From positions 15,624 to 25,422 of the forward strand of contig DHQV01000094.1 in assembly GCA_002408185.1 (NCBI GenBank): a stretch of DNA of 9,799 nt, given 5' to 3'. The position numbers and the translations under genes were made by a program. The stretch is from Deltaproteobacteria bacterium UBA5329 (GTDB lineage: Bacteria; Desulfobacterota; Syntrophorhabdia; Syntrophorhabdales; Syntrophorhabdaceae). The notes under the pieces are model-generated. The model had not been told where the DNA came from, ran no database searches, and saw only the letters and a list, made by a program, of their open reading frames with translations. This document shows, in pieces, positions 1-6,487 of the stretch (position 1 is the first letter of the stretch; the number at the start of each line of letters is the position of its first letter).

Positions 1-480
1 CCGGTCGCCGAAAGCATTCACGAAGCGGAATTCGCATCGTTCCTCGAGGGCATCCCCGGGATAATCCCAATCAAAGGAGGCGCATATGATGCCCTCGCTT
101 ATTGTGATGCCGCGATAATTGCGTCGGGTAGCGCCACTCTCGAAGCTGCCCTTCTGAAAGCGCCGACGGTCATTATCTACCGTATATCATGGTTATCGTA
201 TTATATTGCCCGTATGATAGTCAGTGTCAGGTTTATAGGCCTTCCCAACATCATTGCCGGAAAGGAGGTTTTCCCCGAGTACGTTCAACATCTCAAGCCC
301 GGAACCATTGCAAATACAGCGCTTTCTATGATAGATAAAGGGAGACGGGACTTTGCCGGGGAACTTGGGTCTATTATTGATAAACTTAAAGTAAATGATT
401 CCTATGGATTGGCGGCCGGCGTCGTGATCTCATTTCTCGAGAAAGAACAAGGAAATGAACCTATACCTCAGACTCCTTAG
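1..480 (+). CDS. lpxB: lipid-A-disaccharide synthase, C-terminal part (5' end outside window)
   Basis: LpxB is the peripheral inner-membrane GT19 glycosyltransferase that joins UDP-2,3-diacylglucosamine to lipid X to give the lipid A disaccharide. The frame is open from base 1 and ends at TAG 478-480, leaving 159 residues, roughly the last 40% of a normal ~380-residue protein. Visible family signatures are ASGSATLEAAL (nucleotide-sugar-binding region), the following P-T-V-I-I-Y-R strand, and the LPNIIAG block followed by VFPEYVQ, which corresponds to the LPNLLAGR region of E. coli LpxB. It is the upstream gene of the lipid A operon. Its last 26 bases overlap msbA, so the msbA start signal lies inside this reading frame. 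No damage is seen in the visible part. The start codon and N-terminal domain cannot be judged. Confidence 0.93.
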   Translation, partial: PVAESIHEAEFASFLEGIPGIIPIKGGAYDALAYCDAAIIASGSATLEAALLKAPTVIIYRISWLSYYIARMIVSVRFIGLPNIIAGKEVFPEYVQHLKPGTIANTALSMIDKGRRDFAGELGSIIDKLKVNDSYGLAAGVVISFLEKEQGNEPIPQTP

Positions 481-2212
481 ATTCGCATATCCCTATAAAA
501 CCAAGCTCATCCTCGCAATGATCTTCATGGCCCTGTGTTCCGGTTCCAAAAGCCTGAGTGCATATCTTGTCAAACCGGTGCTAGATAGCATCTTTTTCGA
601 GAAAGATATGGCGAAACTCTATATTATGCCGGCCATCGTCATTCTTCTATTCTTTGCCAAAGGCATATTTGAATATCTCCAGGCTTATTTCATGGGTTTT
701 GTCGGGCAACGGGTCGTTACGGATATCCGGAACCTTTTGTTTGTCAATATGCAGAAGCAACCTCTTTCCTATTTCGACAAGACACCGACAGGTTCCAATA
801 TCTCCAGGATCGTTAACGATGTCGCGCTGGTCCAAAACACGGTCTCCGATTCCGTGGCTGCCGTCCTGAACGATGCTTTCACGATCATCGGGCTTATTGT
901 CGTGGCTTTCCACATGGAATGGAAATTGACGCTCATTGCCTTCATAATCCTGCCCTTTTCCATTTACCCCATCGTAACCTTTGGCAAGAGGCTGAGAAAG
1001 ATCGGGCTCAATATACAACAGTATCTTGCCCGCCTTACCAATTTCCTTCACGAGACGATAACCGGTCAGAGAATAGTGAAGGCATTCTCCATGGAAGAGT
1101 ACGAAAACGTAAGATTCTCCAGAGTGAATGAAACCCTCTTCAAGATGACGATGAAACGGGTAAGGGTCCGCGCATTGTCACACCCTGTAATGGAACTCAT
1201 AGGCGGGATAGCTATTGCCATTATCATCTGGTATGGCGGCTACCAGGTCATGCTGGGGAAAACAACACCCGGCGCCCTGTTTTCTTTCATGGCAGCTCTC
1301 ATAATGCTGTACGAACCGATCAAGAAATTGAATAAGGAAAATCACAATGTCCAGCAAGGGTTGGCCGCAGCCCAGCGTGTTTTTGAAGTGGTCGACCGGC
1401 AGCCCGAGGTCCTTGAAAAACCCGATGCGGCCGAACTCGGCAGGGTCGAAGGAAGAATAACATTTCATGATGTATCTTTCAGATACGAAGATAAAATGAT
1501 ACTCAACAATGTTGACTTGGCCATCGAAAAGAATGAGGTCATCGCCGTCGTCGGCAAAAGCGGGGCAGGAAAAACAACCCTTGTGAACCTTATCCCCCGT
1601 TTTTATGATGCCACCAAAGGCCTGATACAAATTGACGGGACCGATATCCGCGACGTCACCCTAAAATCTTTAAGAACCAGCATTGCCCTGGTAACCCAGG
1701 ACGTTATTCTTTTCAATGACACTATCCGAAGCAATATCGCATATGGCGTCGAACCCGATGAAGACAGGATCGTCGAGGCGTCGAGAATGGCATTCGCCCA
1801 TGACTTCATAATGAAGCTGCCGAAAAAGTACGACACCGTCGTCGGTGAAAAAGGAGCGCGGCTTTCCGGGGGCCAGAAACAGCGCATTGCGATAGCGCGC
1901 GCACTGTACAAGAATGCCCCCATACTTATCCTCGATGAAGCGACAAGTTCCCTTGACGCCCAGTCCGAGATCGAAGTGCAAAAGGCGCTTGACAACCTGA
2001 TGAAAGGCAGGACGACGATAATAATCGCGCACAGGCTGTCAACTATTATCAACGCGCATCGTATAATCGTTATCGACAAGGGTGCGATCGTTCAGCAGGG
2101 CAACCATTCCGCGCTGATCGAAGAGGAAGGGCCATACAAAAAGCTCTACGAGCTTCAGTTCAAGGGGGGTGCCCGAAAGAAAGTTATCCCCATAGGAAAG
2201 AAGCGCATATGA
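455..2212 (+). CDS. msbA: lipid A export ABC transporter, fused permease/ATPase (MsbA type)
   Basis: A 585-residue half-transporter, expected to work as an inner-membrane homodimer that flips core-lipid A to the periplasmic face using ATP. The N-terminal ABC-transporter membrane domain covers about residues 10-310, with hydrophobic helices near 15-30, 57-72, 138-172 and 248-285. The ATPase domain follows: Walker A GKSGAGKT at 367-374, Q-loop Q415, signature LSGGQ at 470-474, Walker B LILDE at 491-495, D-loop SLD at 499-501 and switch His526. All catalytic motifs are intact and the length is normal. The ATG at 455 is chosen because the N-terminus aligns with MsbA-type starts and AAGGA lies just upstream, although the spacing is very short. 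It overlaps lpxB by 26 bp, and ATGA couples it to the next gene. MsbA-like exporters cannot be separated from drug exporters by motifs alone; the lpxB/waaA context decides. Confidence 0.93.
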   Translation: MNLYLRLLRFAYPYKTKLILAMIFMALCSGSKSLSAYLVKPVLDSIFFEKDMAKLYIMPAIVILLFFAKGIFEYLQAYFMGFVGQRVVTDIRNLLFVNMQKQPLSYFDKTPTGSNISRIVNDVALVQNTVSDSVAAVLNDAFTIIGLIVVAFHMEWKLTLIAFIILPFSIYPIVTFGKRLRKIGLNIQQYLARLTNFLHETITGQRIVKAFSMEEYENVRFSRVNETLFKMTMKRVRVRALSHPVMELIGGIAIAIIIWYGGYQVMLGKTTPGALFSFMAALIMLYEPIKKLNKENHNVQQGLAAAQRVFEVVDRQPEVLEKPDAAELGRVEGRITFHDVSFRYEDKMILNNVDLAIEKNEVIAVVGKSGAGKTTLVNLIPRFYDATKGLIQIDGTDIRDVTLKSLRTSIALVTQDVILFNDTIRSNIAYGVEPDEDRIVEASRMAFAHDFIMKLPKKYDTVVGEKGARLSGGQKQRIAIARALYKNAPILILDEATSSLDAQSEIEVQKALDNLMKGRTTIIIAHRLSTIINAHRIIVIDKGAIVQQGNHSALIEEEGPYKKLYELQFKGGARKKVIPIGKKRI

Positions 2213-2870
2213 AAAAGAAGTTCAAGTCTTTTCTGATGGTATATGTGATACCCCCTTTGGTCTTCAGTTTTCTCTCATTATTGAGGATCACCCTGCGCAT
2301 CACGCATATCAACAGGCCTTCCGGCGACAGATGGAGCAGCCGCTTCAATTATATCGTCTGTTTCTGGCACGGCAGATTGCTCATGATGCCTTTCGCAAAA
2401 AAGGGTGGCGGAGGCAAGGTGCTGATAAGCCGTCATCGTGACGGTGAACTCATAGCAAGGGTCGTGGCATTTTTCGGTATCGGCACTGTCAGGGGTTCGT
2501 ATAGAAAGGGGAGCGTGTCTTCCCTGAGAGAGATCCTCCATGATCTTAAGGATAACATCGATATCGCAATAACCCCCGACGGCCCGAAGGGCCCCCGCTT
2601 CGAAGTGAAGAAAGGAATTGTCGAGCTTGCACGACTGTCTCGCAAATCTCTTCTTCCCGTAAGTTACGGCGCATCTAAAAAAAAACTTTCCATTCCTGGG
2701 ACCGTTTCATATTGCCCTACCCTTTTTCACGGGTTGTCTTTGTGTGGGGCGACCCTATAACGATAGGCCCGGGATTGTCTTCCGATGAAATGGAAGAAAA
2801 ACGGGTCCAACTCGAGACAACCCTGATCAACCTGACCGACAAGGCGGAAGAAATCGCATGTGGAAAATGA
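2209..2870 (+). CDS. DUF374-family lipid A late acyltransferase (LpxJ-like), frame broken at an A9 run
   Basis: Member of the DUF374 lysophospholipid/lipid A acyltransferase family. Members in epsilonproteobacteria (LpxJ) are known to add a secondary acyl chain to lipid A; the same role is inferred here from the lpxB-msbA-waaA context. Family blocks seen are a hydrophobic N-terminus (residues 9-25), CFWHGR 51-56, SRHRDGE 74-80 and TPDGPKGPR 122-130. As written, the frame runs to a stop at 2758-2760 (183 aa) with an atypical tail. In the -1 frame after the A9 run (2677-2685) the conserved C-terminal block appears, SWDRFILPYPFSRVVF followed by GDPI, and runs to TGA 2868-2870. One extra A gives ~220 residues with family-like spacing. 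The start overlaps msbA as ATGA, with AGGA 11 bases upstream. Genuine pseudogene, slippage-dependent gene and assembly error remain possible. Confidence 0.85.
2677..2685 (+). other. A9 homopolymer at the frameshift point of the acyltransferase gene
   Basis: Nine consecutive A residues read as AAA AAA AAA in the upstream frame. Family homology stops here in that frame and resumes one base back. A run of this length is a typical site for polymerase slippage during transcription, -1 ribosomal slippage, or homopolymer indel errors in sequencing. The sequence alone does not tell which applies. Confidence 0.8.
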
Positions 2871-4117
2871 TCTATAACATTCTATCCCTGGGCGCCCTCC
2901 CGTTCCTTATCGTCATTGGCCTCACGAATGCGAAAATGAAACCGAATTTCCGGCGCAGGCTCCTGCCACCAAAGGTCACAACGTCGCCCGGGGCACTTAT
3001 GATACACGGAGCATCGATCGGCGAGGGTGTGATCGCCCGCAACCTTGCGGACTATTTGTCCGCAAACGGAGGTCCGGCCCGTTTCCTGATCACGACAAAC
3101 ACGCACTATGCCGAGGAGATGCTCAGAAAAAAACCGACGCAGGCTTACGACCTTCACTGCGAATCCCTCCCTTTCGATCTTCGGTTCTCGGTTTCCCGAT
3201 TTCTCGATAGCCGCAGGCCTTCGGCGATCATCGTCGTAGAGACAGAGATATGGCCAAACCTTGTATGGGAGGCGCATAAGAGGCATATTCCCTTTATCAT
3301 CGTAAACGGCCGGATATCCGACAGGACCCTGGAAACGTACCGGAAGCTCTCCGTTTTTTTAAGGTCGGTGTTCGGCGCCATGGACCTCGTAATAACACAA
3401 TCACCGGAACATAGGGACCGGTTCATATCGATCGGCATGACCCCCGACCGAGTTTTTGTCACCGGCAATGTCAAGTATTACCGGCAGGCTATTGGAGATG
3501 CCCAAAAGAAAGATGCCAGTGAGAGGGTTATCACATTCGGAAGCGTCAAGGAAAAAGAGCTTGAAGAGGTCTATTCCGCCATAGATCTTCTTAAAAAGAG
3601 CCTCCCCAAATTCAGGATCTTTATAGCCCCTCGCGAACTTCACCTCGCGGAAATAATCGAAACAGACCTGACGAAAAAATACAGCACTGCCAGATTCTCA
3701 AAGATAAAAGGCGGCGCCGATACAAGCGCGGAGATCGTTGTGGTGGACACGGTAGGGGACCTGCAAGGTATATACGGACGCAGTATGGTCGCATTCGTTG
3801 GGGGATCGCTCGCCCCGTACGGCGGCCAGAATATGCTCGAACCTCTTTTTGTCGGTACGCCTGTCCTGTTCGGTCCGTTCACAAATACCTTCCGAGATAT
3901 CTCGCAGGCCATTCTTGACGGGAAAGCGGGCTTTCTGGTGCGTACAGGGAAGGATATTCATGACATGGTGATCCGACTCCTCGACGATGAAAGCCTTTAC
4001 ACGGCAACACAAAAAGCCGGCGAAGAGATCGTCGCTCGACAAACCCACGTTATGAAGGAAACGGCAGAGATCATAATGGACAAGCTCGGCCTCACCCATT
4101 CCACGAGGAAAACATAA
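2858..4117 (+). CDS. waaA: 3-deoxy-D-manno-octulosonic acid (Kdo) transferase
   Basis: WaaA/KdtA (GT30) transfers Kdo from CMP-Kdo to the lipid A precursor at the cytoplasmic face of the inner membrane. The 419-residue length is normal. A hydrophobic membrane anchor lies at residues 4-22. HGASIGEG (50-57) holds the family's catalytic Glu (E56, equivalent to Glu31 of the Aquifex enzyme). LPFD 104-107, ETEIWPN 128-134, NGRISDR 150-156, TGNVKY 202-207 and the C-terminal sugar-nucleotide motif GGSLAPYGGQNMLEP (315-329) are all present. The ATG at 2858 has GGAAG 7 bases upstream and overlaps by 13 bp the reading frame of the repaired acyltransferase. mazG starts on the base after its stop. Whether it adds one or two Kdo units cannot be told from the sequence. 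Confidence 0.94.
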   Translation: MWKMIYNILSLGALPFLIVIGLTNAKMKPNFRRRLLPPKVTTSPGALMIHGASIGEGVIARNLADYLSANGGPARFLITTNTHYAEEMLRKKPTQAYDLHCESLPFDLRFSVSRFLDSRRPSAIIVVETEIWPNLVWEAHKRHIPFIIVNGRISDRTLETYRKLSVFLRSVFGAMDLVITQSPEHRDRFISIGMTPDRVFVTGNVKYYRQAIGDAQKKDASERVITFGSVKEKELEEVYSAIDLLKKSLPKFRIFIAPRELHLAEIIETDLTKKYSTARFSKIKGGADTSAEIVVVDTVGDLQGIYGRSMVAFVGGSLAPYGGQNMLEPLFVGTPVLFGPFTNTFRDISQAILDGKAGFLVRTGKDIHDMVIRLLDDESLYTATQKAGEEIVARQTHVMKETAEIIMDKLGLTHSTRKT

Positions 4118-4876
4118 ATGGAAGCATTTGATAAACTGGTAGGGCTCATGGCAACCCTTCGCAGCGACGAAGGATGTCCCTGGGATCGTAAGCAGAAGAT
4201 CTCGGCATTCAAAACCTTCATGCTTGAAGAGGTGTATGAGATCATCGAGGCTATCGAGAAGGAGGACCTGCCTGACCTTAGGGAAGAGCTTGGAGACCTC
4301 CTGTTCCATATAGTCTTCATCGCGCAGATATGCAAGGAGCGAAATGCGTTCGATATACAGGACGTGATCGAAGATGTCTACCGTAAAATGTACAACCGGC
4401 ATCCGCATGTTTTTCAAAAACAGAACCTCGGCGCCCCTATCGAGGTGAAATGGGAGGAGCTCAAGAGACAGGAGAAAGAAGACAATTATTCGCTTTTATC
4501 TCACATTCCCTCGTCCATGCCTGCGCTTCTCAGGGCGTACGTGATAACGAAGCGTGCTGCAAAAGTGGGATTTGACTGGCAAAGAATCGAGGACGTCTAT
4601 GAGAAAATGGAAGAGGAGATTGTCGAATTAAAAGATGCCGAGGCAACAGGCGACGCAAACCGCGTTCGCGAAGAGATCGGCGATCTTCTTTTCACAGTGG
4701 TAAACATTGCACGCTTTCTCTCCGTAGATCCCGAAGACGCACTCCGTGCAACATCAGACAAATTTATAAAACGGTTCGGTTATATTGAACAGAACACAGA
4801 CATCCGTTCCGCCACCCTGGAGACCATGGACACACTCTGGAACGAAAACAAGGATAAAGAAAATGCTGAAAAATAA
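4118..4876 (+). CDS. mazG: nucleoside triphosphate pyrophosphohydrolase MazG, two-domain form
   Basis: All-alpha NTP pyrophosphohydrolase that cleaves (d)NTPs to NMP plus pyrophosphate, a cytosolic house-cleaning function. The 252 residues contain two MazG repeats, as in the E. coli protein. The first has the CPWDRKQ entry block (20-26) and metal-binding motifs EEVYE (37-41) and EELGD (56-60). The second starts at GFDW (151-154) with EEEIVEL (165-171) and EEIGD (185-189). The acidic residues expected to hold Mg2+ are present in both. The ATG abuts the waaA stop codon with no spacer, and GAGGA lies 8 bases upstream inside waaA, so it is the last gene of the lipid A operon. A direct role in envelope synthesis is not indicated by the sequence. 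No clear terminator follows. Confidence 0.94.
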   Translation: MEAFDKLVGLMATLRSDEGCPWDRKQKISAFKTFMLEEVYEIIEAIEKEDLPDLREELGDLLFHIVFIAQICKERNAFDIQDVIEDVYRKMYNRHPHVFQKQNLGAPIEVKWEELKRQEKEDNYSLLSHIPSSMPALLRAYVITKRAAKVGFDWQRIEDVYEKMEEEIVELKDAEATGDANRVREEIGDLLFTVVNIARFLSVDPEDALRATSDKFIKRFGYIEQNTDIRSATLETMDTLWNENKDKENAEK

Positions 4877-4900
4877 GCCCCTTCCACCATCATCCCGGCC

Positions 4901-4934
4901 TGCGGAGGCTGTGGCGTAATTGTTTTCCTCCGCA
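4901..4934. repeat. 8-bp perfect inverted repeat containing the shared repeat tail
   Basis: TGCGGAGG (4901-4908) pairs exactly with CCTCCGCA (4927-4934) across an 18-base loop. Read on the minus strand, the loop and right stem contain ACGCCACAGCCTCC (rc of 4904-4917), which matches the tail of the two palindromic repeats at 4963 and 6261 apart from one or two bases. It lies 25 bp after mazG. With no T-tract, it does not look like a standard intrinsic terminator, though the hairpin could still protect or end the operon transcript. Confidence 0.55.
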
Positions 4935-4962
4935 CTATGCGTGCACAATGCCGGGACCGACA

Positions 4963-5011
4963 ATTCCCCGGGGCGGAATGATTACCGTGGGGTATTTGCG
5001 ACACAGCATCC
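4963..5011 (+). repeat. dispersed palindromic (REP-like) repeat, copy 1
   Basis: The unit is a head ATTCC...GGAAT (4963-4979) around a CCCCGGGG core, then a spacer, then the tail TGCGACACAGCATCC (4997-5011). It aligns with the copy at 6261-6319 over GCGGAATGA, a TG-GGTA patch and the TGCGACACAGC tail. The same order in both copies indicates a repeat family rather than chance. Its function is unknown. It lies in the mazG-csp interval and does not interrupt a gene. Confidence 0.5.
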
Positions 5012-5032
5012 ATGTCAGATGGAAGGATCTTC

Positions 5033-5067
5033 CTTACGTCTTACATCTTACGCCTTACGACTTACGG
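5033..5067. repeat. five tandem heptamers, CTTACRN
   Basis: Five perfect-register 7-bp units: CTTACGT, CTTACAT, CTTACGC, CTTACGA, CTTACGG. CTTAC is invariant and the last two bases vary. The array sits 9 bp beyond the csp stop codon, in its 3' flank. Seven is not a multiple of three and no gene spans it, so this is a non-coding short tandem repeat. Confidence 0.75.
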
Positions 5068-5076
5068 TCTCTGAAA

Positions 5077-5280
5077 TTATTCGGCTTTTACGACGTTTGC
5101 CGCCTGTGGACCTTTCGGTCCCTCTACAATCTCAAATTCTACTCTCTCCCCCGTTTTCAAGGATTTGAATCCATCCTGCTTGATAGCCGAGAAATGTACA
5201 AAAACATCTTCGCCACCATCCTGTTCGATAAAGCCATAACCCTTTGAATCGTTGAACCATTTGACCTTTCCAAGTGGCAT
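5077..5280 (-). CDS. cold-shock-domain RNA-binding protein (CspA family)
   Basis: A 67-residue single cold-shock domain, the usual size for CspA-type RNA/ssDNA chaperones in the cytosol. It opens with GKVKWFN (4-10). RNP1 is KGYGFI (13-18) and RNP2 is VFVHF (26-30), giving the surface aromatic patch that stacks on bases. The acidic/basic pattern and the VEFEIVEGPKGPQAANV end are standard. The ATG at 5280 is preceded by a GGGGGAT ribosome site about 10 bases upstream (5289-5295). It has its own promoter and is convergent with mazG. The predicted 5' leader is only about 43 bases, so the long thermosensing leader of E. coli cspA is absent. Which Csp paralogue this is cannot be decided, and cold induction cannot be assumed. 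Confidence 0.95.
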   Translation of the reverse strand: MPLGKVKWFNDSKGYGFIEQDGGEDVFVHFSAIKQDGFKSLKTGERVEFEIVEGPKGPQAANVVKAE

Positions 5281-5329
5281 ACTGCTTGATCCCCCTTTTT
5301 TGATAAAGATACAACTTGGTCATAGAGCA

Positions 5330-5358
5330 ATCTTATTCCCATACAAAAAACGTGTCAA
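5330..5358 (-). promoter_or_regulatory. sigma70-type promoter of the csp gene
   Basis: On the minus strand a perfect -35 TTGACA (5358-5353) is followed by 17 bases and a -10 TAAGAT (5335-5330), one base off consensus TATAAT. Transcription should start near 5323, about 43 bases before the csp ATG. It is the strongest promoter match I found in the window. Confidence 0.8.
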
Positions 5359-5415
5359 GCTAAAATTATCGGGACATCCTGAAATTAAACGAGAAATGAT
5401 GTTTTGATCTTGTGT

Positions 5416-5688
5416 TCATCGGACAACAAAACTGACGGAATCCGTGACTTTACCCTTTTGGTCCACGATCGACACCGTATATATCCCGGGCCATGGCCCC
5501 CAGAGGAGGAGCGGACCGCTGGAGTCGGCGTCGCTGCCATTGATCATCCATCTGAACAGCTTGCCTCCCAGTTCACAGCGAAGACCGACCCTCTGAAGCG
5601 GCACGGGAATACCAGGGTCGATCGTGATAAGTATTCCTTCCCGGGGATAGACGATACGCGCCTCTTCATACGCTGTATTGGCCTTGAC
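5416..5688 (-). pseudogene. pbpC: penicillin-binding protein 1C, C-terminal domain remnant
   Basis: The minus-strand frame is open from 5688 to TGA 5418-5416 (~90 residues). It matches the C-terminal beta domain of PBP1C (BiPBP_C type): RIVYPREGILITID, then LFRWMINGS, LLLWGPWPGIY and TVSIVDQKGKVTDSV to the end. These are the usual 'W-x-(I/L)-x-G ... W-x-P-x-x-G-x-(H/Y)-x-(L/V) ... D-x-x-G' landmarks. The transglycosylase and transpeptidase domains are absent and no start codon with a ribosome site serves this piece. An in-frame TAG (5691-5689) lies just upstream. It follows directly on an alpha-2-macroglobulin N-terminal fragment in the order expected of an A2M-pbpC operon, so I read it as what remains after an internal deletion. 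An orphan periplasmic domain protein is unlikely given the lack of a start. Confidence 0.65.
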
Positions 5689-5691
5689 CTA

Positions 5692-5994
5692 TGCCAAGGG
5701 CTCTGTAACGTGCATGCAATTCCCGCCGGCAGTTCTTTTTCAAAATCATATGACCAATTCTTGGCGTCGACCCAGTGCCCGGTTCCCTTTGCAGGGCACT
5801 GGATATCGAAAGGGTCAACGGCACGGGGAGTTTCTGAACGCCACCATTTAGTCCGTAAATCGCACCGTAACCCAGCGTATGTCCCTCACTGTATGTTCGG
5901 TCGAGAAAAGTTCGACTGAAGCGGCGTCGGCACCTCCCGCGAGAACGAGCCATGAAACCGCCGTGCAAAAAATCAAGACGATCTTTATGAACAT
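5692..5994 (-). pseudogene. bacterial alpha-2-macroglobulin, N-terminal remnant (signal peptide plus first domain)
   Basis: The ATG at 5994 has GGAGGAAGGGG directly upstream and opens with a signal peptide (MFIKIVLIFC..., ending near GGADA). The mature start, VELFSTEHTVRDIRWVTVRFTD, matches the 'FSP-x-G-x-V-x-x-(V/I)-x-x-(V/A)-x-x-RF' opening of bacterial A2M protease traps (YfhM-like, periplasmic). A TAA at 5850-5848 interrupts it exactly where the family has P-M-V, and MVAF continues after the stop. One base shift near 5817 restores DPFDIQCP, then GTGHWVDAKNWSYDF and LPAGIACT, which are A2M hallmarks. Homology fades near 5700, where the PBP1C piece begins. Intact A2M is over 1,500 residues; only ~100 remain, with a nonsense codon and a frameshift. 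In many bacteria A2M and pbpC are adjacent in this order. Confidence 0.7.
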
Positions 5995-6451
5995 CCCCTT
6001 CCTCCCGTGGTGAGTTCTAGGTTGACAATATTCTTTATATTTCAGCTCAAGCATCAGGTATCTTCCCGGGATCCGGTGAAAAAACGTATCGTTTATGGAA
6101 GAGTCACCGTGACGCCGCCCGTATTACCCCTCTTCAATAAACGTCTCACTATAGTACAGCGATGGTTTATCAGCGGGCAATACGACAAAGATACATACGC
6201 AACATTGGTCTGACACATGTACCCCCTCGTCGCGATAAATTACAAAAATAGTAAAGACACTGGATTCCGCTGCAAAAGCCAGCGGAATGACGGCATGAGG
6301 TAACTGCGACACAGCCTCCGGTATCCTTCGATGATCCCCCTCACACAACGGCTGGTCCCGGCCGACCATGTCTCAATACTATAAAAATGGAAAACTCCTT
6401 TCAAGGAAGAAAAAAGGCTCTTTTTTTTGATGTTTGTTTATCATTTATCCT
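5995..6451. other. gene-free interval holding repeat debris
   Basis: No frame in this 457-bp stretch shows recognisable protein homology, a ribosome site with a sensible start, or an RNA gene. It contains GTTCTAGGTTGA (6014-6025), which recurs at the end of cobA-hemD, and the REP-like repeat at 6261-6319. A poly-A/poly-T patch at 6409-6428 offers only a weak A:T stem. Its position beside a decayed operon suggests it is part of the same degraded region. Confidence 0.6.
6261..6319 (+). repeat. dispersed palindromic (REP-like) repeat, copy 2
   Basis: ATTCCGCTG (6264-6272) and CAGCGGAAT (6280-6288) form a perfect 9-bp stem with a 7-base loop. After GACGGCATGAGGTAAC comes TGCGACACAGCCTCC (6305-6319). 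The layout, head palindrome then GCGGAATGA then TGCGACACAGC, matches the copy at 4963-5011, and the tail also occurs inverted at 4904-4921. The hairpin lacks a U-tract. Function unknown. Confidence 0.65.
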
Positions 6452-6481
6452 TTGAACTCATGAGCCCCGTAACCGTATAAT
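6452..6481 (+). promoter_or_regulatory. sigma70-type promoter of cobA-hemD, predicted leaderless
   Basis: The -35 is TTGAAC (6452-6457), the spacer is 18 bases, and the -10 is a perfect TATAAT (6476-6481). A start six bases past the -10 falls on 6488, which is the A of the ATG I take as the cobA start. The upstream ATG at 6482 would lie before the transcript begins. No Shine-Dalgarno sequence is visible before either ATG, which fits a leaderless message. Confidence 0.6.
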
Positions 6482-6487
6482 ATGCCC

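Noticed and set aside
3698..4417. 239-codon open frame on the minus strand across waaA/mazG
   Set aside because: It lies wholly antisense to two strongly conserved genes, and its translation has no recognisable domain and no plausible ribosome site.
4901..4934. Intrinsic terminator for the lipid A operon
   Set aside because: The stem is good, but the loop is 18 bases and no T-tract follows on either strand. I list it only as an inverted repeat.
5033..5067. CRISPR array
   Set aside because: The units are 7 bp and contiguous with no spacers.
5404..5919. 171-codon open frame on the + strand
   Set aside because: It is antisense to the A2M/PBP1C remnant, whose homology on the minus strand explains the sequence. 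The + translation is low-complexity and unrecognised.
5666..5968. 100-codon minus-strand frame starting MHGGF
   Set aside because: It is out of phase with the A2M homology on both sides and is Arg-rich as expected for an off-frame reading. It opens inside the real signal peptide.
6022..6041. TTGACA followed by TATATT on the + strand
   Set aside because: The gap between the hexamers is only 8 bases, and no gene follows within a sensible distance.
6409..6429. A-run / T-run pair resembling a terminator
   Set aside because: The only possible stem is A:T with a 5-base loop and no GC, and there is no upstream gene on the + strand that it would terminate.
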